Assembly (NCBI RefSeq): GCF_000002425.4
Contig: NC_037254.1
Location: forward strand, 4,002,740-4,066,739
Origin: Physcomitrium patens
Lineage: Eukaryota > Streptophyta > Bryopsida > Funariales > Funariaceae
DNA length: 64,000 bases
Reading direction: 5' to 3'
The first letter of the stretch is position 1; every line of letters starts with the position of its first letter. Shown here in pieces: positions 54,615 to 64,000 of the stretch. A program made the position numbers and the translations under genes. The notes under the pieces are model-generated. The model worked only from the letters and a program-made list of their open reading frames with translations. It was not told the origin of the DNA and did no database searches.

Positions 54615-55305
54615 TTCATTGTAATAATCTTTCCACTATTGATATTATTTCTTGATTTGATTAGTGCATAGTTCTTCAAGTAATTTCTACTTCTTTGTTT
54701 TACATCCAAAAGATTTGATTTATTTTCAAATGTAAATCCTAAATTCTAAAATCTAAACTCTTTTTGATTATTAATAAGGATCTACAAAATGATTCTTTGG
54801 AACATATATTAGACTATGAAAGAGAGATTTTAGACTCCTTCGAAGGCTGGTAACAACTACCTGTTTACTAAACCTCTAAAAAATTGATTTATTGCCATGT
54901 TACTATCTATAGTACTATCTATAGTCTTAAATCTTTGAAATTTAAATCTACAACTAGATTTGATATATTTACTTAAATCTAATATAAATCCATTCATGTA
55001 ATCATTCAATCTACAAGACCCTTATACAATTTTAATCCAAAATTGTCTACATAATATAAAATCTAACAAGATATGATTTCTCCTCCCTCAAATCCTAGGA
55101 GTCTCAATATTGGTCATATAGTATTATAAAACTATGTACATTGGGCTTGAACTTGCATCCTAAGTAATTGTCTTGGTCCTTCTACTCCTATCTTTCATTT
55201 CCTACATCCTCCTACCACTCTCTATCAACAACAAGAATAACAACAACAACAATAATATATAAGAATAAGAAGAAAAAAGAATGAAAGTTGAATATTTTAT
55301 ATAAC

Positions 55306-55394
55306 AATAATATATAAGAATATTATATTATATAATAATATATAATATTCTTATATATTATTATAAAAATAATATTCTTATATATTATTATATA
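55306..55394. repeat. AT-rich palindrome with a third arm copy
   Basis: 55,306-55,327 and 55,341-55,362 are perfect 22-base reverse complements around 'agaatatt/aatattct'. A further copy of the right arm follows at about 55,370-55,394. Confidence 0.8.
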
Positions 55395-55981
55395 TTTTGA
55401 CTTTATATAAATCATCCAATCTTAATAGTTATTTGACTACTCAAATATTATTACTACAATAATATAGTAATTATCCATGACTTACTCTCTAATGATAATT
55501 TTATTATTTTTAGTTACTATTCTATAAAATATCTAATTAATATAGACATGTAATAGGATTCAATGACAAGCATATGAAGTCCCAACTTCAACAAAGAAGA
55601 GAATGGAGAAGTGCCACACATGTTAACAAGCTTTAATACAAGAGATCAATTTCTCTCTAATAGTAGAAATTAAGATGATTTAAGTAATTGTCGTATGTCA
55701 TGTTTAAATTTCTTGACAATGAACATTGATTTGTTCATAATATGGAGGTAAATAGAAGTGCAAATGGAATGATATTAAAAGAGAATAATTGTGGTAGATA
55801 TTAAAAAAAGAGAGTATATAAAGATTATATTACATGAGCTTGCTACTTCATTTGAGAATATGGTGCAAATTGGAATGATCATATATAATCCATTGCGTAG
55901 ATTTAAAACAAAGGTTATATGATTTTAAATCATATATAATATTAAAAAATAATATAAATATAATATTCAACAACCATGAAA

Positions 55982-56514
55982 TGTCAAGGACACAAATTAA
56001 AAGAAGATACATAAATTTGTGGAATTTGTCTCAAAAAGAAAGTGACAAAATAGAAGAAAGTATGTATATTCAAGGAAGAACTGGAATAGCTATTGAAAAT
56101 ATAAGACTCTTGAAACTAGACTAAAAGCAAGAAAGGAATTGACAAGAGTGAGGAAGGCCTCACTCTTATCTCTATATATACTACTTAACTAAGAATTATG
56201 TAGCAACATGCTATAAGACCTCTAATATGCGTCCAACTTATAAGATACATGTCTAATTTGCAAGGCAAGTTTCTTAGGTGTGCACCATATATCCAACTTG
56301 TACTACAAATGGTCAATATATCGACATGTGGCTTCTATTTTGGCCAAGTTTTCAACCTATCAATCACCTATAGACATATATAAAGGCAAAACATTATCCA
56401 TGAAGCTTCTAAGAAGCTTTCTACAAGATATTATCATATTTATCTATTTTGACTTACTTCTACCTATTCTTATTATTTAGATAATTATCAGGATAAATAC
56501 ATATTTTTGTGAAA
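55982..56514 (-). repeat. E5 3' LTR
   Basis: The plus strand starts TGTCAAGGAC and ends near 'ttttgtgaaa', equivalent to 'gtttgtgaca' in the other copy. The hairpin is at 56,144-56,167 next to a TATA box ('tatatatact', 56,172-56,181). Confidence 0.87.
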
Positions 56515-56537
56515 TTTCTCCCCCTTCTAGAGACAAG
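56515..56537 (-). promoter_or_regulatory. E5 polypurine tract
   Basis: On the minus strand 'tctagaagggggagaaat' directly precedes the 3' LTR, matching the position and sequence of the E3 tract. Confidence 0.8.
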
Positions 56538-57099
56538 TTCCATGAGGAGTAGTATTTGTATGTTGATGAAGTCCACGGTGTACCGAAATGTATTTGTTAC
56601 ATACTGTGATCTTTGTTCCCTTCGAAGATAGTTGATAGGTCTTTTCCACCATCAATAATGTCCCATACCAAGGCGAGAAGACCACCTTAATATTTGATCA
56701 TTATTCAAGCCTTCATAATTTCTTTCAAAAAAAATATTAGTAATATTATCAAGATTGGTTCTTACTTCTAACAGTACTACTACACACTGAGAATTCCTTC
56801 TAAGGTTGTGGTACCAAATGGATTGTAACTTGCCATCTATTCAAAGAAGAATATGTCATTCTTGAGAATCTTTATTTCGATTTTGGCATATCAAAGGTTT
56901 TGATAGTTGCAACGTCTTATCTGATAGGTTAACAAATGATAGTTCTTGAGTTGAATCTGCTGGTTGTTGGTTCTCGATCTCCTAAGCAGTAAAAAATTCA
57001 AAGAAATAATGTTACAAGATAGAATGAAATCTCCATTGGGCTTCTTTTGCTTTATAGTAAAGAATTTTTTAAGTCTTTATTTTAATTTTGATGCATGTT

Positions 57100-57320
57100 A
57101 TTGATAAAAAGCTTTAATTTTGGCTGATGCATTTATTAGATTCCTAAATGGCTCCCATGTGCGTTTATTAATATCATATCTAGGCCAATGTACTAGATAT
57201 TTTAACCTATTTCAAAGCGGCCTTGAATCTAAGGCTTCTTCCACATTAAATTCTTCATTACTATCCACTTCTATAGGAGGTAAAGGCATTTGTTTCTTTC
57301 CTTGTATATCCATTGTCTTG
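57100..57320 (-). pseudogene. E5 chromodomain and integrase tail
   Basis: On the minus strand, 'MDIQGKKQMPLPPIEVDSNE' leads into 'EFNVEEALDSRP', a stop, then 'RLKYLVHWPRYDINKRTWEP'. Trp is present where E2 and E3 have TAG. This shows the ancestral chromodomain sequence. Confidence 0.85.
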
Positions 57321-57329
57321 TATGGCTCA

Positions 57330-58540
57330 AGTAAAAATACATGGAACACAAGATAGATTTTCATAGATTTTCGTAGGTATAATAGATAAGCAATTGGATT
57401 GATCTGTTTACAAATAGAAAATGGTCAAAGCCTATGATAATTTAGCTTATCACAAGAACAAATAGTTTTAATATTACGACAAAGTAACCTTACATTATCA
57501 CATACATGGAATTGAGATTGTTCTTTGTGATAGACATCTACGTTGGCTTTTTGTTGTTCTTAAGCTTCTTTTAATTGTGCCTTCATTATTTCATGTAGCT
57601 CTAACAATTGATTTTCTACATCTTTTATCCTAGAATTATCAACTTTTGAAAAATCAAAAGTATCAAATCATGGATAATAACCATAATTGGCAAAAAAAAG
57701 TATTTGTTGAATAAAAAAATGTACCAAATTATTGTAAGTAAACTTTGCCAATGGCAAAAGAGTTGTCCAATCATCTTATTGATACTTGATGCTACATCTC
57801 AAATACTGCTCTAAAACTTGATTTATCCGTTTTATTTGCGTATCAATTTGAGAGTGGAAAGCTGAAGATATTTTTATATCCATCTTCGATACCTTGAAAA
57901 GAGTTCTTTAAAATCTCAATAAAAGTTGTGTTTCTTTCTCTGATATAATATCCCTTACTAATCCATAATAGTGATAGATGTTGTCAAAGAAGAGTTTAGC
58001 TATTCTTTTACCTGTGATAGATTTTGTACATGGTATAAAATGTGCCATCTTGGTGAAACGATCTACAATCACGAATATGGAATCATATGAACTTGAAATT
58101 GAAAGATCCATGATAAAATCCATAGAGATAGAAGACCATGGTTGTTCTGATATAGGTAATGGTTGGAAGAGTCTATAAGGTCGATGATGAGGAATTTTTT
58201 TATCTTGAATAAATATTACATGTGTGCACAATTTTTTTAATAATCTTCCACATTTGAAGCCACCAAAAATCTTTAGATATAAGTTTCAAAGTCTTATTAT
58301 ATCTAAAATATTATGTTGTAAAGAAATTATGACAAGCTTTAAGAGAATATAAGCCAGCTTCTTCTTCTGGAACATATAAGCATCTTTTAAAATAGAATAG
58401 ATTCTCTTTAAATTCAAATTTAGAAGTATCTTGAGACTTAGAAGAATTATTTTTAATATCATGAATAATAAGGTCTGAGAACATACTTGCTTGAATCTTC
58501 TTGAGAAAAGTCAAATTAGGAGTTAATGTTAATTTCATTA
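57330..58540 (-). pseudogene. E5 integrase
   Basis: The catalytic core is open at 57,908-58,231 ('SMDFIMDLSISSSYDSIFVI', 'VDRFTKMAHF'). The second motif is damaged ('SEKETQ' instead of 'SDRGTQ'), so the catalytic Asp is lost. The RNase H-integrase linker is open at 58,311-58,538. The C-terminal third (57,330-57,880) is full of stops. Confidence 0.85.
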
Positions 58541-58559
58541 CTCGGAGATGAAATTATTC

Positions 58560-59150
58560 TGACTTCAGTAAAATTATTTTTTGTTAATCAAAAGCTGCTT
58601 GTCTTTCTTTTGGTGTAAGATAAGAATGTCTAAAAAGGACATCAAAAAAACCTTGTTGTTTTCTTCGTCAATAAATGACATTGAATTCAAATCTTGATAA
58701 AGACATGCTCCAATAAGCCTGGCGACAATTCAAAATACATACTGACATGAAATACTTGAAGGTCTTGAGATCCATATATACTATGATTGGACTTGAAGTG
58801 CCTTCTAAATAATGATGCCATTCTTGAAAAGAATCCACGATTGCAAGAAGTTCTTTATTGTGGATCTCATAATTAATCTCGGTTAGTAAAAATTTTCTTG
58901 AATAAAAATCTACTAGATGAAGTTTGTCATGTGCTCTTATTTGTGACAAGACTACACCTAAGGCAAAGTCACATGCATCTGTCTCCATAAAAAATGCTTT
59001 AGAAAAGTTGACGCAATATAAGATTGGTGCAAAAGTAAAAGCTTTCTTCAAAGCTTCAAATGATGCTTTTGCTTCTTTACTCCACTCTAGCTTGTCTTTA
59101 CAAGTTAAGCAGGTAAGTGGCACTTAATTTTTGTTGATAATCAAAAAGAG
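58560..59150 (-). pseudogene. E5 RNase H
   Basis: Open at 58,668-59,123, with 'FFMETDACDFALGVVLSQI', 'INYEIHNKELLAIVDSFQEW' and 'HHYLEGTSSPIIVYMDLKTF'. Acidic residues are largely kept. A segment of RT thumb seems to be missing between this and the RT at 59,160. Confidence 0.87.
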
Positions 59151-59159
59151 TTTAAATTA

Positions 59160-59760
59160 AAACATCTTTAAGTTTTTGTAATTTACAAGAAATATGAACT
59201 TCATATTCTTTTATATTTTTAGAGTAGATTAAAATATTGTCTAAGTATCAGATAATAAAATCATCTACAAACTCACAAAAAACATCATTCATAAGATATT
59301 GAAAAGCAGTTGGTGCATTCGTGAGTCCAAAAGGTATGATATTATATTCAAAGTATCTATATCTCGTTCGAAATATAGTCTTCCATTCATTTCTTTCTTT
59401 AATATGGACCAGATTGTATGCTCTTCATAGATCTATTTTTGTATAGATCTTAGCTTCATTTAATTGATCAAGAAGTCCAGATATCAAAAGCAAAGGATAT
59501 CTATTCTTGATGGTAATCTTGTTGAGTCGTTGATAATCTACACACATTTGCAATGATCCATCTTTTGTCTTCACAAATAAGATATGAGCTCTTGTAAGAG
59601 ATTTTGAATGGCATATAAAATTATAAACTAAGTTCTCATCAATGTACTTCTTGATTTCAGTCAACCCATTTTGTGATAAACTATAGATTGGACTAAATGG
59701 CTATTGAACAAACATATGGATGATGCTCTACAAAAATATCTGCATTCTTTTTCTCAAAAA
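59160..59760 (-). pseudogene. E5 reverse transcriptase
   Basis: The fingers are open at 59,425-59,664 ('MTEIKKYIDENLVYNFICHS', '[20 protein letters not shown]', 'IYTKIDL'). The palm at 59,180-59,400 has stops. The YxDD equivalent near 59,240-59,260 reads through a stop. Confidence 0.85.
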
Positions 59761-60385
59761 CATCTTAAAAATCTTGATATTAACTTGAAATTTTACTTGA
59801 AATCTTTCCATCATTTAAAATGGGTGTGGCATAAATAACATAAAACGATCTTTCTTTTGTAGTATGCAAACAAGCTTTTGTACCTACAAGTACAGATTTG
59901 GTTACACTAGAATCATGGCTTTCTATTGGATTAGAAAAATTCTTAATAATATTTGAAGAAAAGTCAAGTTTATGAGAAATCTAATCTATCATAAGATTAT
60001 ATTTTTCCAGCCACAATAAACCTAAAATGACTAGATTAGAGGAAGATCTAATTATATTAAAAATTATATGACTATTATGACCATTTATTACTACATCTAT
60101 AGAAAATATTTTATGAGTAACATCTCTAGAAGATAACGGACAATCATCTATGACTTCTACCTGTACAAATTTAGTTTTTTGTATTAACTATATATTATGA
60201 CTTTTAACAATTTTTTCATCTAAAAAATAAACTAAGGCTCTTGAATCTATTAAAGTAAAGGCTTTGAAATTATTAGATCCTAAATGAATATCTATTGTAA
60301 AACAAGAAAAAGGTTCTGAGGAGAGAATAGGACCTTTATTAGAAATTGTATAAGATTTCAGCCGTATGGTCTCTATTGTAGCTGG
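59761..60385 (-). pseudogene. E5 aspartic protease
   Basis: The reverse strand aligns along its length with the E3 protease, including a 'LIDSRALVYFLDEKIVKSHN'-like active site near 60,195-60,250 in which Gly is Arg. Several stops. The start codon is ATA where E3 has ATG, again five bases after the gag TAG. Confidence 0.8.
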
Positions 60386-61380
60386 ACGAATTTATTTTTT
60401 GACATGTTTTCATCTTTGATAGCAGTACTTCTTATTTTGTAGTTGTATCATTTCTTTGGACAATATTGAGCAGCGTGTTTAGCTTCTCCATTATAGAAAC
60501 ATAGTCCTTTTTGACGACCATAAGACTTTTCTTGTTCAGTAAGTAGTTTAAAACGTATTATATCAATTTACGTGTCTTCTACTTTCAAATATTTAGATTG
60601 AAAAGTTGTTGATATTATCATTGAATTGTAATAATGTTGAAATTTTCTTATGCAATTTTGAAATCAAAACTCAAAAAGTCAATTATCACATTTCACAACA
60701 AAGTCAATTGCTTCACTTAATGTCTAAGGATTATATAAATTGAACATCAATTTTTTTAGTTTATATTATAATTTGTAGAGAAATTGGTTGATGAGTGTTA
60801 CATCATCTCTCTTGATATTTGTCACTAATTATCAAAATTATGAAGTGTATAATATTATTGATTGATTGCCTTGTTATAAGATATGAATCTTGTTGGTTGT
60901 AACACAGATTGTATCATGTTCTCCTTACATAGATCGAAACTCTATTAAGAATTCTTCTAAATTATCCAATATTGGATCACGTTGTTCAAAAAATGATGAA
61001 AACTATAATAAAGTAGAACTTGAAAGTAGTATTTCAATAAATCTAACTTGTGATCCTTGAGTTGGATGACTTTGAAGTTGTAGTTAAATCTTCAATTGTA
61101 TTTGATTGATGAATCTTCAAAATTTAGATCTTGTATAATGAAACTTCTCAAGCAATCGAATTTTTTGTTCTTTAAAACTTGAACAATGTTTCATTGTAAG
61201 AGTAGTAATATGGCTTGGTATAGATATTGAAGCAAGTCCGATCATTTCTATATCTTCATTGGATGATAATCTTGTTGCTTCTTGTGGTGGTAGACTAAGT
61301 TGATGTATTGCAAGCATTAACTCTTTCATTTGCTCTTGCATTTGAGCCATTGCATTCTTCATTTCAGTAAGCTCTACCAT
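60386..61380 (-). pseudogene. E5 gag
   Basis: The N-terminus is open at 61,117-61,380 ('MVELTEMKNAMAQMQEQMKE', ending 'TRSKF' and TGA, the same codon position as the TGA in E3). The capsid follows with stops, including TAA after 'LYKL' at the place shared with E2 and E3. The zinc knuckle near 60,470-60,510 reads 'CFYNGEAKHAAQYC', with the second Cys lost. Confidence 0.85.
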
Positions 61381-61548
61381 GCTAGCACAATAAAAAAAAA
61401 AAGGTATCTATTTTTACAAAATATAATACTCAAGAATCAAGAAAAAAAATCCTAGAAATAATATCAATTTAGAAGAGGATAATCCCCAACTTCTAATATG
61501 CTTATGTCTTATCAAGACAAAGAAGTAATACACTCTTAATCAAAAAAA

Positions 61549-61570
61549 GATAAAGCTCTGATATTATATG
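61549..61570 (-). promoter_or_regulatory. E5 primer-binding site
   Basis: On the minus strand 'aatatcagagcttta' lies about 22 bases after the 5' LTR end, the same spacing as in E2 and E3. Confidence 0.65.
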
Positions 61571-61586
61571 TGTACTCTTGTCAATC

Positions 61587-62131
61587 TGCTAAAGACACAA
61601 ACTAGAAGAAGATACATAAATTTGTGGAATCTATATCAAAATAAAAGTGACAAAATAGAAGAAAGTATGTAAATTTTAGGAAGAACTGGAATGGCTATTG
61701 TCAAAGACTAGAAAACATAAGACTCTTGAAACTAGACTAAAAGCAAGAAAGGAGTTGTCAAGAGTGAGGAAGGCCTCACTCTTGCCTCTATATATACTAC
61801 TTAATTAAGAATTATGTGGCAACATGCTATAAGACCTCTAATACGCGTCCAATTTATAAGATATATGTCTAATTTGCAAAGGAAGTTTCTTAGGTGTATG
61901 CCATATGTCTAACTTGTACTACAAGTGGTCAACATGTTGTCATGTAGCTTCCTTGTTGGCCAAGTTTTTAACCTACCAATCACCTATAGACATGTATAAA
62001 AGCAAAGCAACATCTATAAAGCTTCTAGGAAGCTTTGTACAAGATATTATTATATTTTATCTAATTTGACTTACTTCTACCTATTTTTATTATCTAGATA
62101 ATTATCAAGATAAATATGTATGTTTGTGACA
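61587..62131 (-). repeat. E5 5' LTR
   Basis: 545 bp. On the minus strand it begins TGTCACAAAC. The hairpin is at 61,759-61,784, with CAAGAGTGAGG pairing with CCTCACTCTTG, and a TATA box 'tatatatact' is at 61,788-61,797 on the plus strand. Confidence 0.88.
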
Positions 62132-63240
62132 TCTTTATTAGGAGTTGCACAAGATTCCAACCATATAATTCCTATTATAGCTAGAGAGACTCATTTCTTG
62201 AAACATCGTCTTCTTTGGCAACCATGCTCTTTATTTTGTGATTGTATTGTTTCTTTAAATAATATTGAATAGTGTATTTGGGTTCTCCATAATATATGCA
62301 CAAACCTTTTTAATGATGACAAGTCTTTTTTTTGCTAAGTAAGAGGTTTAAAACGTACCATATTAATTTATATTGATTTTGGTCTTGATGAATAAGTTTC
62401 TAAAAATTCAAAAGCTATCATTTTTACTTGACTTATTCCTCTCCAATCAAATCATTATTCTTCATTCTTTTTAAATAATCAATTATTACATGCAATGGCT
62501 TAAGTATTATATTATTCTAAATATTTTGCTTTTAGCATTTTTAATAACAAATCTTTGACATTGTCTTTAAATCCATATTGAAATTGATTGATAAGGGCTT
62601 TGTCATTTTAGTCCATATTACAAGCAAAACAATAGATTTTAGCTACATATATGATAGTTGACTGTATTCCTTGTCATAAAGATAAGAGCTTAGTTTCTTC
62701 TATTCTTTCTTGACCATTTTTTTCTAAATGTGGCTATAAATACTTCTAAGAATGAATTCAAATCATGAAGGAGTCGTGAATCATTTTTCATCAAAGATAC
62801 AAATAAAAAGATAATACTTCTAAATAGAAGTATATTTATGAATCCAATTTGAGTAAATCCGTCATGACATTGAAAGAAATGCAATCTTAAATAGAGCTTG
62901 ATTTATGGAAAAAATATTTGAAATTTTGATCTTATTCCATCAAACTTCTTGGACATGCTAATCCTTGTCCTTATTGTACTTGTAGAAGCAAAATTTCCTA
63001 GATTTGATTATAAGGTGGATCTATTTGTTTCCTTCAATTGCACAACTTCTTGACGCAGACTCTAAATTTCTTTTATAAGCTTAGGATTAGTGTTTCCTTG
63101 ATTGGTACTAGTGATGCATGAAAATTTCATCCTAAGAGTGTTAACAAGTTCATGAAGATTTGTAATAATTACAAATATATTATTATTTTTACAAAGTATA
63201 GCATCAATAATTTTTCCTTCCATTTCGAACAATTTGAAAA
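62132..63240 (-). pseudogene. E6 gag and protease start
   Basis: On the minus strand the protease start ('WLESCATPN'-like, 62,135-62,180) follows the gag. The gag has a damaged zinc-knuckle region near 62,280-62,320, a capsid block near 62,690-62,884 ('HDLNSFLEVFIATF') and an N-terminal part open at 63,062-63,304. At the 'RSKF' site it has CAA (Gln), like E2. Confidence 0.78.
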
Positions 63241-63469
63241 ATCTACAAATTAAATTAGAAGAAGGTAATGTGCAACCTTTAATGTGAAATGAAAATTTCC
63301 ACAAAGAAGAATAATCTTATTTCTTTAAAGAAAAAACCAATGTTAAAAAATTAAATAATTAGTTTAAAAATGGATAATCTACAACCTTCAAAACATAACA
63401 ATAGAAGTAGGATAATTTAATTATTTCTAAAAAAAGATAAAAATAATGAATTAGGATTCTTGTCAAACT

Positions 63470-63998
63470 ATCAAGAACATAAACCTCAAAGAATTAAAAT
63501 ATCAATACACTCTTGTGTTAATCAAAAAGACTAAAAAATCACTTAAAGATCATATAGTATTCAATTAGAATGGCTATCTCTAAAGACAAGAAGAATAAAA
63601 AGTCTTGATATAAGACTAAAGACTAGAAAGGTATTGATAAGAATAGAGAAGACTTCATTCTTACCTCCATATATACTCTTAACTAGGAGCTAAGTGACGA
63701 TATTCTATAGGACCTCCAAAATATGTTGACTTTGTAAAACTCGTATCTTTAACTTGCAAGACAAGTTTTCTATATGTGTATCACATAGTTAGCTTGTTCT
63801 GTAAGCTATCAACATGTGGTTAATTTTTTGACCAAATTTCTAACTTTCCAATCAACTATCAACAAATGTGAAGTCAAAGTTGCATCCAAGAAGCTTCTAA
63901 AAAGTTCTTTTAGAAAATATTATGAAATAAATTTACTTTTATTTACTTCTATTTAATGATATAAGTAAATAATAGAATAAATATATATGCCCATGACA
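63470..63998 (-). repeat. E6 5' LTR
   Basis: The plus strand reads TATCAAGAAC to CCATGACA, the reverse complement of TGTCATGG..TTGATA. It is closely related to the E4 LTR. Only two bases of flank remain in the window. Confidence 0.85.
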
Positions 63999-64000
63999 TA

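Larger units (their letters stand above)
51760..55980. other. AT-rich intergenic DNA
   Basis: About 4.2 kb of stop-dense AT-rich sequence. It holds a perfect stem-loop (52,384-52,413), a long AT run (54,563-54,614) and an AT palindrome (55,306-55,394). I recognise no gene. Confidence 0.6.
55982..62131 (-). mobile_element. E5: full-length, decayed minus-strand chromovirus
   Basis: LTRs at 55,982-56,514 (3') and 61,587-62,131 (5'), with a polypurine tract, primer-binding site, gag, protease, RT, RNase H, integrase and chromodomain on the minus strand. It belongs to the E2/E3 subfamily by its leader and hairpin. It lies in the protease end of E6. I could not find a clean target duplication. Many stops, so inactive. 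The chromodomain Trp codon is intact TGG. Confidence 0.9.
62132..64000 (-). mobile_element. E6: 5' part of another minus-strand chromovirus
   Basis: On the minus strand, from the window edge: 5' LTR (63,470-63,998), leader, gag, and the start of protease up to the E5 insertion at 62,131. Its leader after the LTR ('gtttgacaagaatcctaa') is like that of E4 and unlike that of E2, E3 and E5. The rest of E6 pol is not found on the left side of E5, so E6 is truncated or rearranged. Confidence 0.8.

Noticed and set aside
54485..54709. Peptide with Tyr-Ile repeats
   Set aside because: It is the translation of an AT microsatellite.
1..64000. tRNA or rRNA genes
   Set aside because: No convincing cloverleaf with conserved A and B box motifs or rRNA segments was recognised by eye. 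A tRNAscan or Infernal run would be decisive.

Overview
The window looks like plant nuclear DNA, most probably from a bryophyte. The grounds are a very AT-rich background, spliceosomal introns with GT..AG ends, a plant-type EF-1alpha of 447 residues, a plant CKS1, a plant-type heterotrimeric G-protein beta subunit, and large nests of Ty3/gypsy chromoviruses. A moss such as Physcomitrium is my best guess, from gene structure and repeat style rather than any direct match.

Region 1 (about 1-29,400) is a retrotransposon nest. An old plus-strand element E1 (about 836-27,922) was split by element E2 (plus, 6,033-12,369, target duplication ATTAC) and by element E4 (minus, 12,977-26,289, duplication TTAAT/TTAAC). 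E4 was in turn split by the young element E3 (plus, 14,342-20,683, duplication AGATC) and by an unidentified 2-kb insertion (21,817-23,870). E3 has two 538-bp LTRs that differ at about 14 positions by eye. It keeps nearly full-length gag, protease, RT, RNase H, integrase and chromodomain, but is interrupted by stops and two homopolymer frameshifts.

Region 2 (about 29,400-37,700) is a GC-rich gene island. It holds EF-1alpha on the minus strand (two coding exons, a likely 5'UTR intron, telo-box repeats upstream, G-rich 3' flank) and a small secreted Lys-rich protein of unknown function on the minus strand. Between them lie AT-rich DNA and unassigned non-coding sequence.

Region 3 (about 37,700-44,600) is AT-rich with simple repeats and no recognisable gene.

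Region 4 (about 44,600-51,800) is a second gene island. CKS1 lies on the plus strand (three coding exons, 93 aa). The G-beta gene lies on the minus strand (six exons, 379 aa after joining), so the two are convergent. Both were rebuilt by hand from splice sites and reading phase.

Region 5 (about 51,800-55,980) is AT-rich, with a perfect 14-bp stem-loop, a long AT microsatellite and a 22-bp-arm palindrome. Region 6 (55,982-64,000) is a second nest on the minus strand: E5 (55,982-62,131), complete but decayed, inserted in the protease end of E6, whose 5' LTR ends two bases before the window edge.

The host genes are housekeeping or signalling genes with no operon-like relationship. The most interesting signals are in the chromovirus family: a hairpin just after the LTR TATA box with a compensated base pair, a primer-binding site set back from the LTR end, a conserved gag-stop/pol-start spacing, and in-frame stops shared between copies. 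I found no clear evidence for a wholly new gene system.
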